A DNA stretch of 33,020 nucleotides, taken from Myxococcales bacterium UBA1203 (GTDB lineage Bacteria > Myxococcota > Myxococcia > Myxococcales > UBA5297). The translations under genes and the position numbers were made by a program. Position 1 is the first letter of the stretch. Every line of letters begins with the position of its first letter. Below, piece after piece: positions 8,923 through 18,321 of this stretch. The stretch is taken from contig DBXV01000007.1 in NCBI GenBank assembly GCA_002309695.1, positions 11,181-44,200 on the forward strand. The letters are read 5' to 3'. Under the pieces are notes generated by a model that had not been told where the DNA came from, did no database searches, and saw only the letters and a list, made by a program, of their open reading frames with translations.

Positions 8923-9168
8923 GGAAAACCTCGTGTCTGGGGTGCTGGTTTCTGAAATCCGGAAATGGAAAGCCGCATCCGGGAGGTGGCTCCCGCTGCG
9001 GCCCCAAGACGGCTTGTGACGATGAAATTTGCCTGCTGACGGCCTCCAGAAGCGGCCACATAAGCCGCGCCTGCTACCCCCCCGCCAACGCGCTTGTGAA
9101 GGGGATATTCCCGGCCGGGGACAAAAGCCCCCAAAAAGTCCGTCGGTCAGCTGCGGCGGTCAGCTTTG

Positions 9169-9921
9169 TCAGTGGTGGTGATGCCCCACCAGACGCACGG
9201 CATACATGGCTACGACGCCCAGAAAGAGCGCCGCCAGCGCGGGCCAGCGCAGCCCGGATTTTTTGTGAACCTGAGGCAGCAGGTCGGCCAGGGACAGATA
9301 GAGAAACGTGCCCGCGGAAAAGGCCAGGACCCAGGCAGTCAGGTGCTCAAAGTCGAGGTGCCGGTCGATGAGGAAATAAATCCCTGACCCCAGAGGCACC
9401 GTCAGGGCGAAGGCCGTGAGGAGCAGAAGAATCGTGCGCCTGCGGTAGCCGGCGTGAACGAGAATCGTCCCCAGCGCGAGCGACGAGGGAATTTTGTGGG
9501 CCACGATGGCGGCAAAGACGGCGAGTCCGATGCCCGCCATGAACGAGGAGCCCAGCGCCACGCCGTCGAACAGCGTGTGGACCGACAGGCCCAGAAAAGC
9601 CGCAATGCCGAGCGACTCGTGGTCGTGGACTTCGCAGCCTTCCTCCGGCTCCTCGCAGATGTGCGTGATGACGAAGCGCTCCAGGAGAAACATGGTCAGC
9701 GCACCCACGAGGACGAAGGACAGGGGCCAGAAGTTCCCGTGGCCGATGTGAATTGCCTCGGGAATCATCTGCGCGAAGGCCGCCCCCAGCATGATGCCGG
9801 CAGAGAACGAGAGCAGAATGTCCGTGCGGAAGCCTTTTTTCTCGAAGAGCAGGGGGACCGAGCCGCTGAGCAGCGCTGCCGCGGAGAGAGCCAGCGAATA
9901 GAGGACAAATTGCAGGACCAT
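9169..9921 (-). CDS. ZIP family divalent metal transporter
   Basis: A 250-residue integral membrane protein with about eight hydrophobic segments, the usual size for bacterial ZIP transporters. The two metal-site helices are present: HTLFDGVALG (115-124) with H115 and D119, and AHKIPSSLALG (141-151) with H142 and P145. A His/Glu/Cys-rich loop before the first of these (THICEEPEEGCEVHDHE, about 86-102) and a C-terminal HHHH are likely metal-binding. ZIP proteins move zinc, iron or related cations into the cytoplasm; the substrate cannot be read from the sequence. The gene stands alone, and terminator-like hairpins lie 17 bases and more upstream of its start. Confidence 0.9.
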   Translation of the reverse strand: MVLQFVLYSLALSAAALLSGSVPLLFEKKGFRTDILLSFSAGIMLGAAFAQMIPEAIHIGHGNFWPLSFVLVGALTMFLLERFVITHICEEPEEGCEVHDHESLGIAAFLGLSVHTLFDGVALGSSFMAGIGLAVFAAIVAHKIPSSLALGTILVHAGYRRRTILLLLTAFALTVPLGSGIYFLIDRHLDFEHLTAWVLAFSAGTFLYLSLADLLPQVHKKSGLRWPALAALFLGVVAMYAVRLVGHHHH

Positions 9922-9937
9922 CGGCTTTCAGAGACCT

Positions 9938-9978
9938 CAAAAATAAAAAGGCCCTGGGAGCCGGCTGGTCCAGGGCTT
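9938..9978 (-). terminator. Rho-independent terminator-like hairpin in the ZIP leader
   Basis: Stem arms GCCCTGG (9951-9957) and CCAGGGC (9970-9976) are separated by 12 bases. Read leftward they are followed by a T-rich run (CCTTTTTATTTTTG). The run ends 17 bases before the ZIP start codon, so the hairpin lies in the leader of that gene rather than after any visible gene. Confidence 0.6.
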
Positions 9979-9979
9979 C

Positions 9980-9998
9980 AAAAAAGGGGGCGGCCCCT
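9980..9998 (-). terminator. Second stacked leftward terminator-like hairpin
   Basis: Read leftward, AGGGG, a short loop and CCCCT are followed by TTTTTT. The stem is only five pairs with a minimal loop. It lies immediately before the stronger hairpin at 9951-9976, giving a tandem pair. Confidence 0.35.
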
Positions 9999-10122
9999 GT
10001 TCATGGAAAGTTGGCGCTGTCAACGAGGGCATCCGGCGTCTTTCTGCGGGCTTCCAAAGGCCGTTTTGCGGCGCCGTCCGCGTCCGTTTTGGATTCGGTT
10101 TCTGATGCACCAGGCTCCCTTT

Positions 10123-10173
10123 CGGCGGCATTGCAAAACACAGAGCCGGGGACTAAGCGCCGCCGTTTTTTTT
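10123..10173 (+). terminator. Candidate rightward terminator upstream of the response regulator
   Basis: CGGCGGC (10123-10129) pairs with GCCGCCG (10159-10165), followed directly by eight T residues (10166-10173). The 29-base loop is long for a standard terminator. The site lies 50 bases before the regulator start codon and could attenuate its transcription. Confidence 0.35.
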
Positions 10174-10222
10174 CGGCCCGGATGCACCTGGCCCAGAGGG
10201 CAGAAGAGACAGGGGAAACTGC

Positions 10223-11713
<1,491 letters not shown>

Positions 11714-11802
11714 GTGGAAAACCCTCTCCGGCCCTTCGGCGATGACAGAGAGGGCTGCCTGCGAGGGCCTCAAAAAAAATTGTTTCTCCCCCAAAATTTT
11801 TC

Positions 11803-11833
11803 TTGATTGTGGGTGATACTCAAACCCTACAAT
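11803..11833 (+). promoter_or_regulatory. Candidate sigma70-type promoter for the giant surface protein
   Basis: TTGATT (11803-11808) and TACAAT (11828-11833) are separated by 19 bases, a little longer than ideal, in a locally AT-rich stretch 68 bases before the chosen start codon. No GG-N10-GC sigma54 element was seen here. Confidence 0.35.
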
Positions 11834-11900
11834 TTTTTCGCTGTGCGTTGTTTGTTGATTTTTCCTTCACCGATTCCACGTGGATCAGAAAGGGTGTATC

Positions 11901-14900
11901 ATGGAAACTGATACATTCACTTGGCGGGCAGCAGATAAAGCGACTGCTGCGGCCACTGTGAAAAGAGATGTGAGAAGTAGAGGTATAGGTATTCTTGGCA
12001 GGCTGGCCATTCTTCTGGCCGTTCTGCTGCCTTCCACCGCATTCGCCCAGATGGCGACATTAAATTCAGCCGGAGGGTATCAGTGGAGGATCAATAGCAA
12101 TGGAACTGTTTCTGGTTCCAATAATGTCAAAGGCACTACGTTTGATACAGGCATGCGGCTGAAGGTCAACAATGTCGAATTCCCTGCTCAAGAATCTGGG
12201 GTGACGGGCTCCAACCGTATTACATTGGGGCCCGCGACCGGATTCAACAAGACAGGATTAAGCGTCACCCGAAATGTCTACAGTAGCACAGGTCATCATA
12301 TGGCCCGCTGGATTGATACATTTCAGAATACAACCAGTTCGTCCATCACAGTGCCTGTTGAGATTTTTGTTAATTATTGGCAGGATTCAAGCATAACATA
12401 TTATTCCAGTAGCCTTAGTGGGACAGGTGAAACATATCTCATTACTGAAAGCGCGAGCTATAGTCCGGCAACGTTGGTTTATTTCAATTTTAGCGGAGGA
12501 CAGGCGTTGTCTGCCAAGCCGACCGTCGGCGGCGCCTGTAATTCGTCTGCTAGTACAAATTGCGATCAAATTACGGTTAAATGGAGTCTGACCATTCCCG
12601 CCAATGATACTGTTTATTTGATGTATTATGCTTCTCAGCGGGATACGGGGGCCAATGCAGCAAAAGATTTAGAGATGCTGAGATGGCTTATTAATCCGAT
12701 TAATACCAACGGGACAAATTCCAATGCGAGCTGCGGAACCCCACCTTCTTATCCGCTAACATGGAATTATGCGCCGGCCTATTATTATCTTCTGAGTATT
12801 CCAATGGAAAATTCTCCAACACAGGCGATGTTTAATCAACTGAAAAAGACAAAGAATTTTCAAATGCCGTCTCAGTATGATTTAGCCGCGTCATCCATTG
12901 CGCATTTCTTCCTGAATGCGAATGGCGGTACTATTTATGAAGGAATCTGTGACGCGTACGACGCAGGGTCGAAATTATTTATAGGGGGCGAAGAGTATAC
13001 TGCAGTATGGATGGGGCCGGAGCAGAACGGACGCGCTATGCGCTGGGGAACACAGACAACGAGCAGTGGGCTGACCGTTCAGCGTCAGGCTTTTGTTCCT
13101 GCGAATTCAAGTTATAATATGATTCGGTATTTGGATTCCTTTACGAATCCGACCAGTGAACCCATTACGACTAACGTCAGAGTGGTTTCTAATTTGGGCT
13201 CTGATGGTGATACCGTTGTTTATACGTCTTCATCAGGAAATTCTACAGTCGATACATCGGATTATTGGTTTGTGACGGATGATCCTGGTGATGGGACCGG
13301 CGACCCAGCGCTCCTTCATTATTTCTATTGGAATGGCGGTATTGTTCCGAGTACGATGAGAACATATTATGAAAATTCAGAAAATTATGAAGTTATTTGG
13401 AGCCTCACCGTTCCACCAAATTCGACACGCTATCTCGAGTATGCGGATGCGCAGTTTAAGACGCGGGCCCAGGCAGCCAGTTTTGCTTCTACGCTGTCCA
13501 GCTCGCCGACATCCAATAGTTATCTGACTGGCAGCGGAAGCTCCTCTGCCGCGTGTACGAGCACGACTGCGTGTCTGCCCCTGACTTTAGGTTCCCGTCC
13601 ACTGGCGTATCCCAAGACATTCACGACGACAGAGGATACGTCTGGATTTACATTCACCATTCCAGACTATAATGCCACAGGAAAGAGGACGTTTACGATT
13701 CCCTCGACGACCAGTAAGGGCGGAACGCTGACCAAAGGGACGCAAACAAAGACAGGGGCCAACGCGGGCGTCCGTGTGACCTACAAACCCAAGGCGAACT
13801 TCTGCGGCAGTGGTTCAAACGCTGATAAGTTCACCTATTCGGTCACAGACAATGGTGTTACTGAAAGTGCGGAGATTACCATCATTGTAAACTGCACGGC
13901 GGACGCCCCGACGATTATGACGTCCAGTAGCTCCTCGGGAAGCTCGGTGACCACCTTCACCATGAACGAGGACAACTCTGTGACGATTTACGTCATCGGC
14001 CAGGATGTGGACGGCCCCGCGCCGACCATCAGCATTTCCGCCAACCCCGCCTATGGCACGCTGAGCTCTCAGACCGCGGTGAGCAGTACGACAGGAAACG
14101 CCAGTGCCAATCCGCCTACAATCGGCAAGAGGGTGGTTTATTACACATACACTCCAAGGGCCAACTGGTACGGAACGGACTACGCGACGTTTAAGGTGTC
14201 CGATGGTTCTTCGTCAGCCACTCAGCAGGTCACCCTCAAGGTCAACAGCGTCAACGACAAACCTGTGGCCAATAATATTACTGAATCCACCGAAAACAGG
14301 CAGCCGGTCACCATTAGGCTGCAAGGCAACGACGTTGAGGACGATGAATCGCTCCTTAAATACACCATCGACCAATCCACTGTGACCAACGGCAGTTATC
14401 GATGTTTTGATTCGGAAGAACGCTGTTCGATAGTCGTCTTCACGCCGACGACGGTCACAGGGAATGCAATCTTTAAATACACAGTGAAAGACACCGGCGG
14501 TTTGGTCTCCGCACCTGCTACTGTGACCATCTCCTGCGCCGGCACCAACCCGAAGCCTATAGCTCAATCCGGCAACCTTACTGTCCAAGAGGATGGTCAG
14601 GAGACCTTCCGGATGCAGGCTACTGACGGAGATGATCCCGCTTATGGTGGTACAGAGACTTTGACCTACCAAATCACAGTCCAGCCAGCTCACGGAACCC
14701 TGACTGTCAACGGTAGAGACGTAACCTATAAACCTCAGTCTGACTATAATGGCTCTGATGTGTTTTATTACACGGCTACCGACCATCCTACATCTGGATT
14801 GCCGTCTATGACGTCAGAGCCCGCCCGCGTGTCCATCACGGTCACGCCGGTCAACGACAAGCCCGTGGCCTATGCTCAGAGTGTGCTGACGCAGGAAGAT

Positions 14901-17600
14901 ACATCGACGGTCATCACACTCACGGCCACCGACATCGACAACGATCAGGACGATCTGGTCTATTCGCTCGCCAGCCAGCCCAGCCACGGCACAGCAACGC
15001 TGAGCGGAAACAAGGTCACCTATACGCCTGCCTCCAACTACAACGGTACGGACAGCTTCACTTATCGGGTGAACGACGGCGCGGCCAACTCCTCAGCGGC
15101 CACCATCACCATCACGGTGGAAGCTGTGAACGATGCACCTGTGGCCAATACCCAGAGCTTCACCACCAGTGAGGACACGGCCAAGGCGGTTACGCTGAGC
15201 GGCAGTGACATCGACGGCGACCCATTGACTTATGTCATCGTGGAGTCGCCTGCGCACGGCACTCTCAGCGGCAATGCGCCGAACCTGACCTACACTCCGG
15301 CCGAGAACTACAACGGCAGCGATTCGTTCACCTTCAAGGTCAATGACGGCACGGTCGATTCCGAGCCCGTGGCTGTCTCCATCACTGTGACGGCCGTGAA
15401 CGACGCGCCTGTGGCAGACGCTATGACTGCCATCACTGTGACCGAAGGCGAAACTGCTGAGGCCACTTTCGATGCGGACGACGCGGACGGCGACACGCTG
15501 ACCTGGACGCTGACCAGCGGCGAGGGATCCATCAACTCCGCGGGTGCATATACCTGGACACCCGCCAAGGGTTTTGTTGCCACTGGTGCTGTTGCCACGG
15601 TCAATGTGGTTGCCACGGTGTCTGACGGCCACGGCGGAACCGCGCAGGCGACACTGGAAATCACAGTCCTCTCCATCGACCGTGACCACGACGGCGTTGA
15701 GAACGATGACGACAACTGCCCCGACGTTGCCAACCCGCCCGACACAGCCAACGGCAACACCACACAGTCCGATATGGACGGCGACGGCATCGGCGACGCC
15801 TGCGATGACGACGAAGACGGCGACGGCCTGACCGACGAATCTGAAAGGGCCACCTGCTACGTCCTGGCCGGCTCGAGCGACCCTGTCTGCCTCGACCCCG
15901 AGAACCCCGACACCGACGGCGACGGCATCTACGACGGCATTGAAGCGGGCTCGATGTTCTACACCGAGATTTCCACGATGAAGGATGTGACCCTCTACGC
16001 CATGTACGAAGCGGATGACGGCGAAGGCAATGTCACTGTGCAGCAGGTGCCCTATACCGAGGGCTTCATTGCTCCCGCAGGCACGCAGTGGTGGATCGGC
16101 GTGGATGAGAACGGCGACGAAGTCATCGACTACTTCGACAAGGTGGGCGGTCTCGATGAGGCCACCGGCCGCCTGGGCGACGGCCGCATCGACGCCATTG
16201 ACAGCGACGGCGACGGCATCCCCGACGTGCTCGACACCGATTCCGACAACGACGGCGTCTCCGACAAGGATGAAGCCGGCGTCACGGAAGACGGCGGACG
16301 TCCCGCGGACAGCGACAATGACGGCAAGCCGGACTACCTCGACGATGACAGCGATGAAGACGGCATCGGCGACGGCACGGACAACTGCCGCACTGTGGCC
16401 AACGACGACCAAGCCGACATGGACAGCGACGGCAAGGGCGACCTCTGCGACGACGACATCGACGGCGACGGCATCCTCAATGAGACCGAGCGCAGCACCT
16501 GCAACGAGGGTGTCGATCCCAACGCTTCCACCGGCAGCGGAGAAGGTGAAGGCGAGGGTGAAGGCGGCGAGACGACCGCCAGCATCTGCGACTTCGTTCA
16601 GGGCTGCATGAACCCCTGCCACGCTGACACCGACGGCGACGGCATCAATGACGGCGTCGAATTTGGCAGCGGCACCGAGGCGCTGGACAGCGACAATGAC
16701 GGCATCCCCGACGTGCTCGACACCGATTCCGACAACGACGGCGTTTCCGACAAGGACGAGATGGGCAGCGGCGTCCAGCCGGCCGACACGGACGGCGACG
16801 GCACGCCTGACTACCTCGATAACGACTCGGACAACGACACCGTTCTCGACGGCCGGGATAACTGCCGCACTGTGGCCAACACGGACCAGAAGGACAGCGA
16901 CAATGACGGCGTGGGCGACGCGTGCTCTGGCGACACGGACGGCGACGGCATCCTCGATTCGCTGGACAACTGCCCCGCAGTCGCCAACCCCAATCAGGAG
17001 AATATGGACGGCGACACCAAGGGCGACGCCTGTGACGACGACATCGACGGCGACGGCATTGCCAACGAGCAGGACAACTGCCCGAAGGTTGCCAATGCCG
17101 ACCAGGCCGACTTCAATTCGGACGGTCTGGGTGACGCCTGTGGTGACGCGGACAGCGACGGTGTGGCCGATGCGCAGGACAACTGCCCGGCGGACTCCAA
17201 TGCCGCTCAGCGCGACATGGACAGGGACGGCAAGGGCGACGCCTGTGATGACGACATCGACGGCGACGGTATCCTCAACGGGCAGGACAACTGCCCTGAG
17301 GTCGTTAATCCCGACCAGGCCGACTACAACAACGACGGCCACGGCGACGCCTGCACGGATCAGGACGGCGACGGCATTCTGGACGGCGAAGACAACTGCC
17401 CGGCAGTCGCCAACCCCGATCAGTGGGATACGGACGGAGACGGTGAAGGCGATGCCTGCGAGGGCTCGTCCTCCAGCGGCGGCGGCGCGGCCAAGGAAGG
17501 CGGCGGCTGCAGTGCTGCTGGCAGCGATGCCGAGTCTCTGCCGCTGATGCTGGCTGTTCTGGGCATGGCGGCAATCACCCGGCGCCGCTGGGCTGCCTGA
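11901..17600 (+). CDS. Giant secreted protein: cadherin-like repeats, thrombospondin type 3 repeats, MYXO-CTERM-like anchor
   Basis: The ATG at 11901 has AGAAAGGG upstream, better than a GTG at 11880, and gives 1899 residues. A signal peptide with a long basic lead ends near residue 49 (LLAVLLPSTAFAQ). Residues ~54-267 and ~337-537 are two related beta-rich modules. LSVTRNVYSSTGHHMARWID aligns with LTVQRQAFVPANSSYNMIRY, and VKWSLTIPAND with VIWSLTVPPNS. About 567-1263 holds tandem cadherin-like/Big_9-type domains with motifs such as VNDAPVA and YTPAENYNGSDSFTF. About 1264-1857 holds many thrombospondin type 3 repeats (DGDGxxDxxDNCPxVANPDQ), which bind calcium. The end has GGGCS, a hydrophobic helix and RRR, resembling a MYXO-CTERM sorting signal. 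It is probably a surface-exposed, calcium-stiffened stalk or adhesin; the ligand is unknown. Confidence 0.9.
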   Translation: METDTFTWRAADKATAAATVKRDVRSRGIGILGRLAILLAVLLPSTAFAQMATLNSAGGYQWRINSNGTVSGSNNVKGTTFDTGMRLKVNNVEFPAQESGVTGSNRITLGPATGFNKTGLSVTRNVYSSTGHHMARWIDTFQNTTSSSITVPVEIFVNYWQDSSITYYSSSLSGTGETYLITESASYSPATLVYFNFSGGQALSAKPTVGGACNSSASTNCDQITVKWSLTIPANDTVYLMYYASQRDTGANAAKDLEMLRWLINPINTNGTNSNASCGTPPSYPLTWNYAPAYYYLLSIPMENSPTQAMFNQLKKTKNFQMPSQYDLAASSIAHFFLNANGGTIYEGICDAYDAGSKLFIGGEEYTAVWMGPEQNGRAMRWGTQTTSSGLTVQRQAFVPANSSYNMIRYLDSFTNPTSEPITTNVRVVSNLGSDGDTVVYTSSSGNSTVDTSDYWFVTDDPGDGTGDPALLHYFYWNGGIVPSTMRTYYENSENYEVIWSLTVPPNSTRYLEYADAQFKTRAQAASFASTLSSSPTSNSYLTGSGSSSAACTSTTACLPLTLGSRPLAYPKTFTTTEDTSGFTFTIPDYNATGKRTFTIPSTTSKGGTLTKGTQTKTGANAGVRVTYKPKANFCGSGSNADKFTYSVTDNGVTESAEITIIVNCTADAPTIMTSSSSSGSSVTTFTMNEDNSVTIYVIGQDVDGPAPTISISANPAYGTLSSQTAVSSTTGNASANPPTIGKRVVYYTYTPRANWYGTDYATFKVSDGSSSATQQVTLKVNSVNDKPVANNITESTENRQPVTIRLQGNDVEDDESLLKYTIDQSTVTNGSYRCFDSEERCSIVVFTPTTVTGNAIFKYTVKDTGGLVSAPATVTISCAGTNPKPIAQSGNLTVQEDGQETFRMQATDGDDPAYGGTETLTYQITVQPAHGTLTVNGRDVTYKPQSDYNGSDVFYYTATDHPTSGLPSMTSEPARVSITVTPVNDKPVAYAQSVLTQEDTSTVITLTATDIDNDQDDLVYSLASQPSHGTATLSGNKVTYTPASNYNGTDSFTYRVNDGAANSSAATITITVEAVNDAPVANTQSFTTSEDTAKAVTLSGSDIDGDPLTYVIVESPAHGTLSGNAPNLTYTPAENYNGSDSFTFKVNDGTVDSEPVAVSITVTAVNDAPVADAMTAITVTEGETAEATFDADDADGDTLTWTLTSGEGSINSAGAYTWTPAKGFVATGAVATVNVVATVSDGHGGTAQATLEITVLSIDRDHDGVENDDDNCPDVANPPDTANGNTTQSDMDGDGIGDACDDDEDGDGLTDESERATCYVLAGSSDPVCLDPENPDTDGDGIYDGIEAGSMFYTEISTMKDVTLYAMYEADDGEGNVTVQQVPYTEGFIAPAGTQWWIGVDENGDEVIDYFDKVGGLDEATGRLGDGRIDAIDSDGDGIPDVLDTDSDNDGVSDKDEAGVTEDGGRPADSDNDGKPDYLDDDSDEDGIGDGTDNCRTVANDDQADMDSDGKGDLCDDDIDGDGILNETERSTCNEGVDPNASTGSGEGEGEGEGGETTASICDFVQGCMNPCHADTDGDGINDGVEFGSGTEALDSDNDGIPDVLDTDSDNDGVSDKDEMGSGVQPADTDGDGTPDYLDNDSDNDTVLDGRDNCRTVANTDQKDSDNDGVGDACSGDTDGDGILDSLDNCPAVANPNQENMDGDTKGDACDDDIDGDGIANEQDNCPKVANADQADFNSDGLGDACGDADSDGVADAQDNCPADSNAAQRDMDRDGKGDACDDDIDGDGILNGQDNCPEVVNPDQADYNNDGHGDACTDQDGDGILDGEDNCPAVANPDQWDTDGDGEGDACEGSSSSGGGAAKEGGGCSAAGSDAESLPLMLAVLGMAAITRRRWAA
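15690..17470 (+). repeat. Tandem thrombospondin type 3 repeat block
   Basis: The DNA repeatedly encodes Asp-rich units such as DSDGDGIPDVLDTDSDNDGV and DNCPAVANPNQ, with GACGGCGACGGC-type runs. Near-identical stretches recur, for example around 16201-16260 and 16690-16750. The bias makes long open antisense frames, which are not genes. The array may change length by recombination. Confidence 0.85.
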
Positions 17601-17615
17601 TGACCGCAAAACGCT

Positions 17616-17653
17616 CCTCATTCGGCAAACTCAGCTGAGGATGCCGGATGAGG
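17616..17653. repeat. Inverted repeat just after the giant gene
   Basis: CCTCATTCGGCA (17616-17627) pairs with TGCCGGATGAGG (17642-17653) with a single wobble. The loop itself contains the palindrome CTCAGCTGAG. There is no T-run, so it may protect the 3' end of the mRNA rather than terminate. Confidence 0.5.
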
Positions 17654-17666
17654 AAGCGGTATGAGA

Positions 17667-17713
17667 CAAAAGAAAAGGCTGTCGGATGAAATATCCGGCA
17701 GCCTTTTTTATTT
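17667..17713. terminator. Strong bidirectional rho-independent terminator
   Basis: AGGCTGTCGGAT (17676-17687) and ATCCGGCAGCCT (17693-17704) form a stem of about 12 pairs with one wobble and a five-base loop. It is followed rightward by TTTTTTATTT and leftward by TTTTCTTTT. It serves the giant gene on the plus strand and can stop leftward transcription through the IHF-like gene. Confidence 0.88.
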
Positions 17714-17881
17714 GGGAGAGCATTGCAGCCCGCGGTTACACACGTATTTCCCGGGATTGCGAGCCTTCTCAGTCATCGCCTTCGGCGGCGACGGAGAGGG
17801 TTTTATTTGGGGCGGCCACGTTAGAATCGCCCCTGCGGAATAATGTCATAGCGAAATAACGTCATAATGAATAAATAAGTT

Positions 17882-18193
17882 TCACTCCTCCCCCTCATTT
17901 CCTTTTTCCTCTACCGGCAATTCATTGAGCCGTTCGCGCATATTTTTGCTGGCGCGGAAAAGCACCCCCCGTTTGGGTGCCACATGGATGACCTTGCCGG
18001 TCTTGGGATTGCGGCCGTGATAGCCCTGGTAGCTTTTGACGTGGAAAGAGCCCAGCCCGCGGATTTCAATGTTTTCGCCGCGGCTCAGAGCCGCCGTCAT
18101 GGCGTCGAAGATGACATCAATGGTCTGCTCCGCCTGCTTCTGCGGCAGTCCATGCTTGTCGATGAGCAGGGTGATAAGGTCGCTTTTCAGCAT
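17882..18193 (-). CDS. HU/IHF family DNA-binding protein (IHF beta-like)
   Basis: A 103-residue nucleoid protein. The N-terminal helices (KSDLITLLIDKHGLPQKQAE, then TIDVIFDAMTAALSRGE) are followed by the family core IEIRGLGSFHVK and the DNA-intercalating arm with GRNPKTGK. The last helix is ASKNMRERLN, and a short acidic tail (EEKGNEGEE) extends beyond it. The MLKSDLI start and GVLFRASKNMRERLN end resemble IHF-beta proteins of deltaproteobacteria. The ATG at 18193 has AGGAG seven bases upstream. It bends DNA and helps sigma54 promoters and recombination in related bacteria. No partner alpha subunit is seen in the window, so it may act as homodimer or pair with a distant gene. Confidence 0.93.
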   Translation of the reverse strand: MLKSDLITLLIDKHGLPQKQAEQTIDVIFDAMTAALSRGENIEIRGLGSFHVKSYQGYHGRNPKTGKVIHVAPKRGVLFRASKNMRERLNELPVEEKGNEGEE

Positions 18194-18260
18194 GAGCGGC
18201 TCCTGTGAGGGGATATTAAGGAGGAGAAAGAATTTGAGTGTGGTTCAGAGAAAGACAACT

Positions 18261-18288
18261 GCGGGCAGCGCCATCTTTTGCTGCCCGC
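18261..18288 (-). terminator. Hairpin terminator after the YihY gene
   Basis: GCGGGCAGC (18261-18269) pairs perfectly with GCTGCCCGC (18280-18288) across a ten-base loop, 34 bases after the stop of the leftward YihY gene. The leftward T-run is broken (TTGTCTTTCTCT), so termination strength is uncertain. Confidence 0.5.
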
Positions 18289-18321
18289 GATTTATTAGAG
18301 AACATTCTTACAACAGAAAAT

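Larger units (their letters stand above)
9922..10222. other. Divergent intergenic region with several terminator-like hairpins
   Basis: This 301-base gap between the leftward ZIP gene and the rightward response regulator has no convincing gene. It holds two stacked leftward terminator-like hairpins near the ZIP start. It also holds one rightward terminator-like hairpin before the regulator, and two near-identical 11-base direct repeats, GATGCACCAGG at 10104-10114 and GATGCACCTGG at 10181-10191. I could not match any known riboswitch. The layout could be a leader-controlled pair of divergent genes or a small leftward RNA ending near 9940. Confidence 0.4.
17601..17881. other. Convergent intergenic region
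   Basis: This 281-base gap lies between the rightward giant gene and the leftward IHF-like gene. It contains an inverted repeat right after the giant gene and a strong bidirectional terminator. Beyond the terminator, 17714-17881 shows no recognisable gene or RNA. An AT-rich stretch near 17840-17880 has two loosely similar copies of AATGTCATAGCG / AATAACGTCATA. Confidence 0.6.

Noticed and set aside
10085..10125. Possible cobalamin-riboswitch fragment on the minus strand (AAAGGGAGCCTGGTGCATC)
   Set aside because: Only a short resemblance to the conserved box; the remaining core sequence and stems are not present.
15690..17470. Regularly repeated DNA resembling a CRISPR-like array
   Set aside because: Repeats are in frame, of unequal spacing, and encode thrombospondin type 3 repeats; no cas genes are nearby.
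15093..17621. Long open frame (842 residues) on the minus strand
   Set aside because: It is antisense to the Asp/Gly repeat region, whose GAC and GGC codons read as GTC and GCC on the other strand. The product is Val/Ala monotony with no domain and no ribosome site.
17661..17843. Small plus-strand open frame of 60 codons after the giant gene
   Set aside because: It runs through the bidirectional terminator stem and has no ribosome site or protein features.
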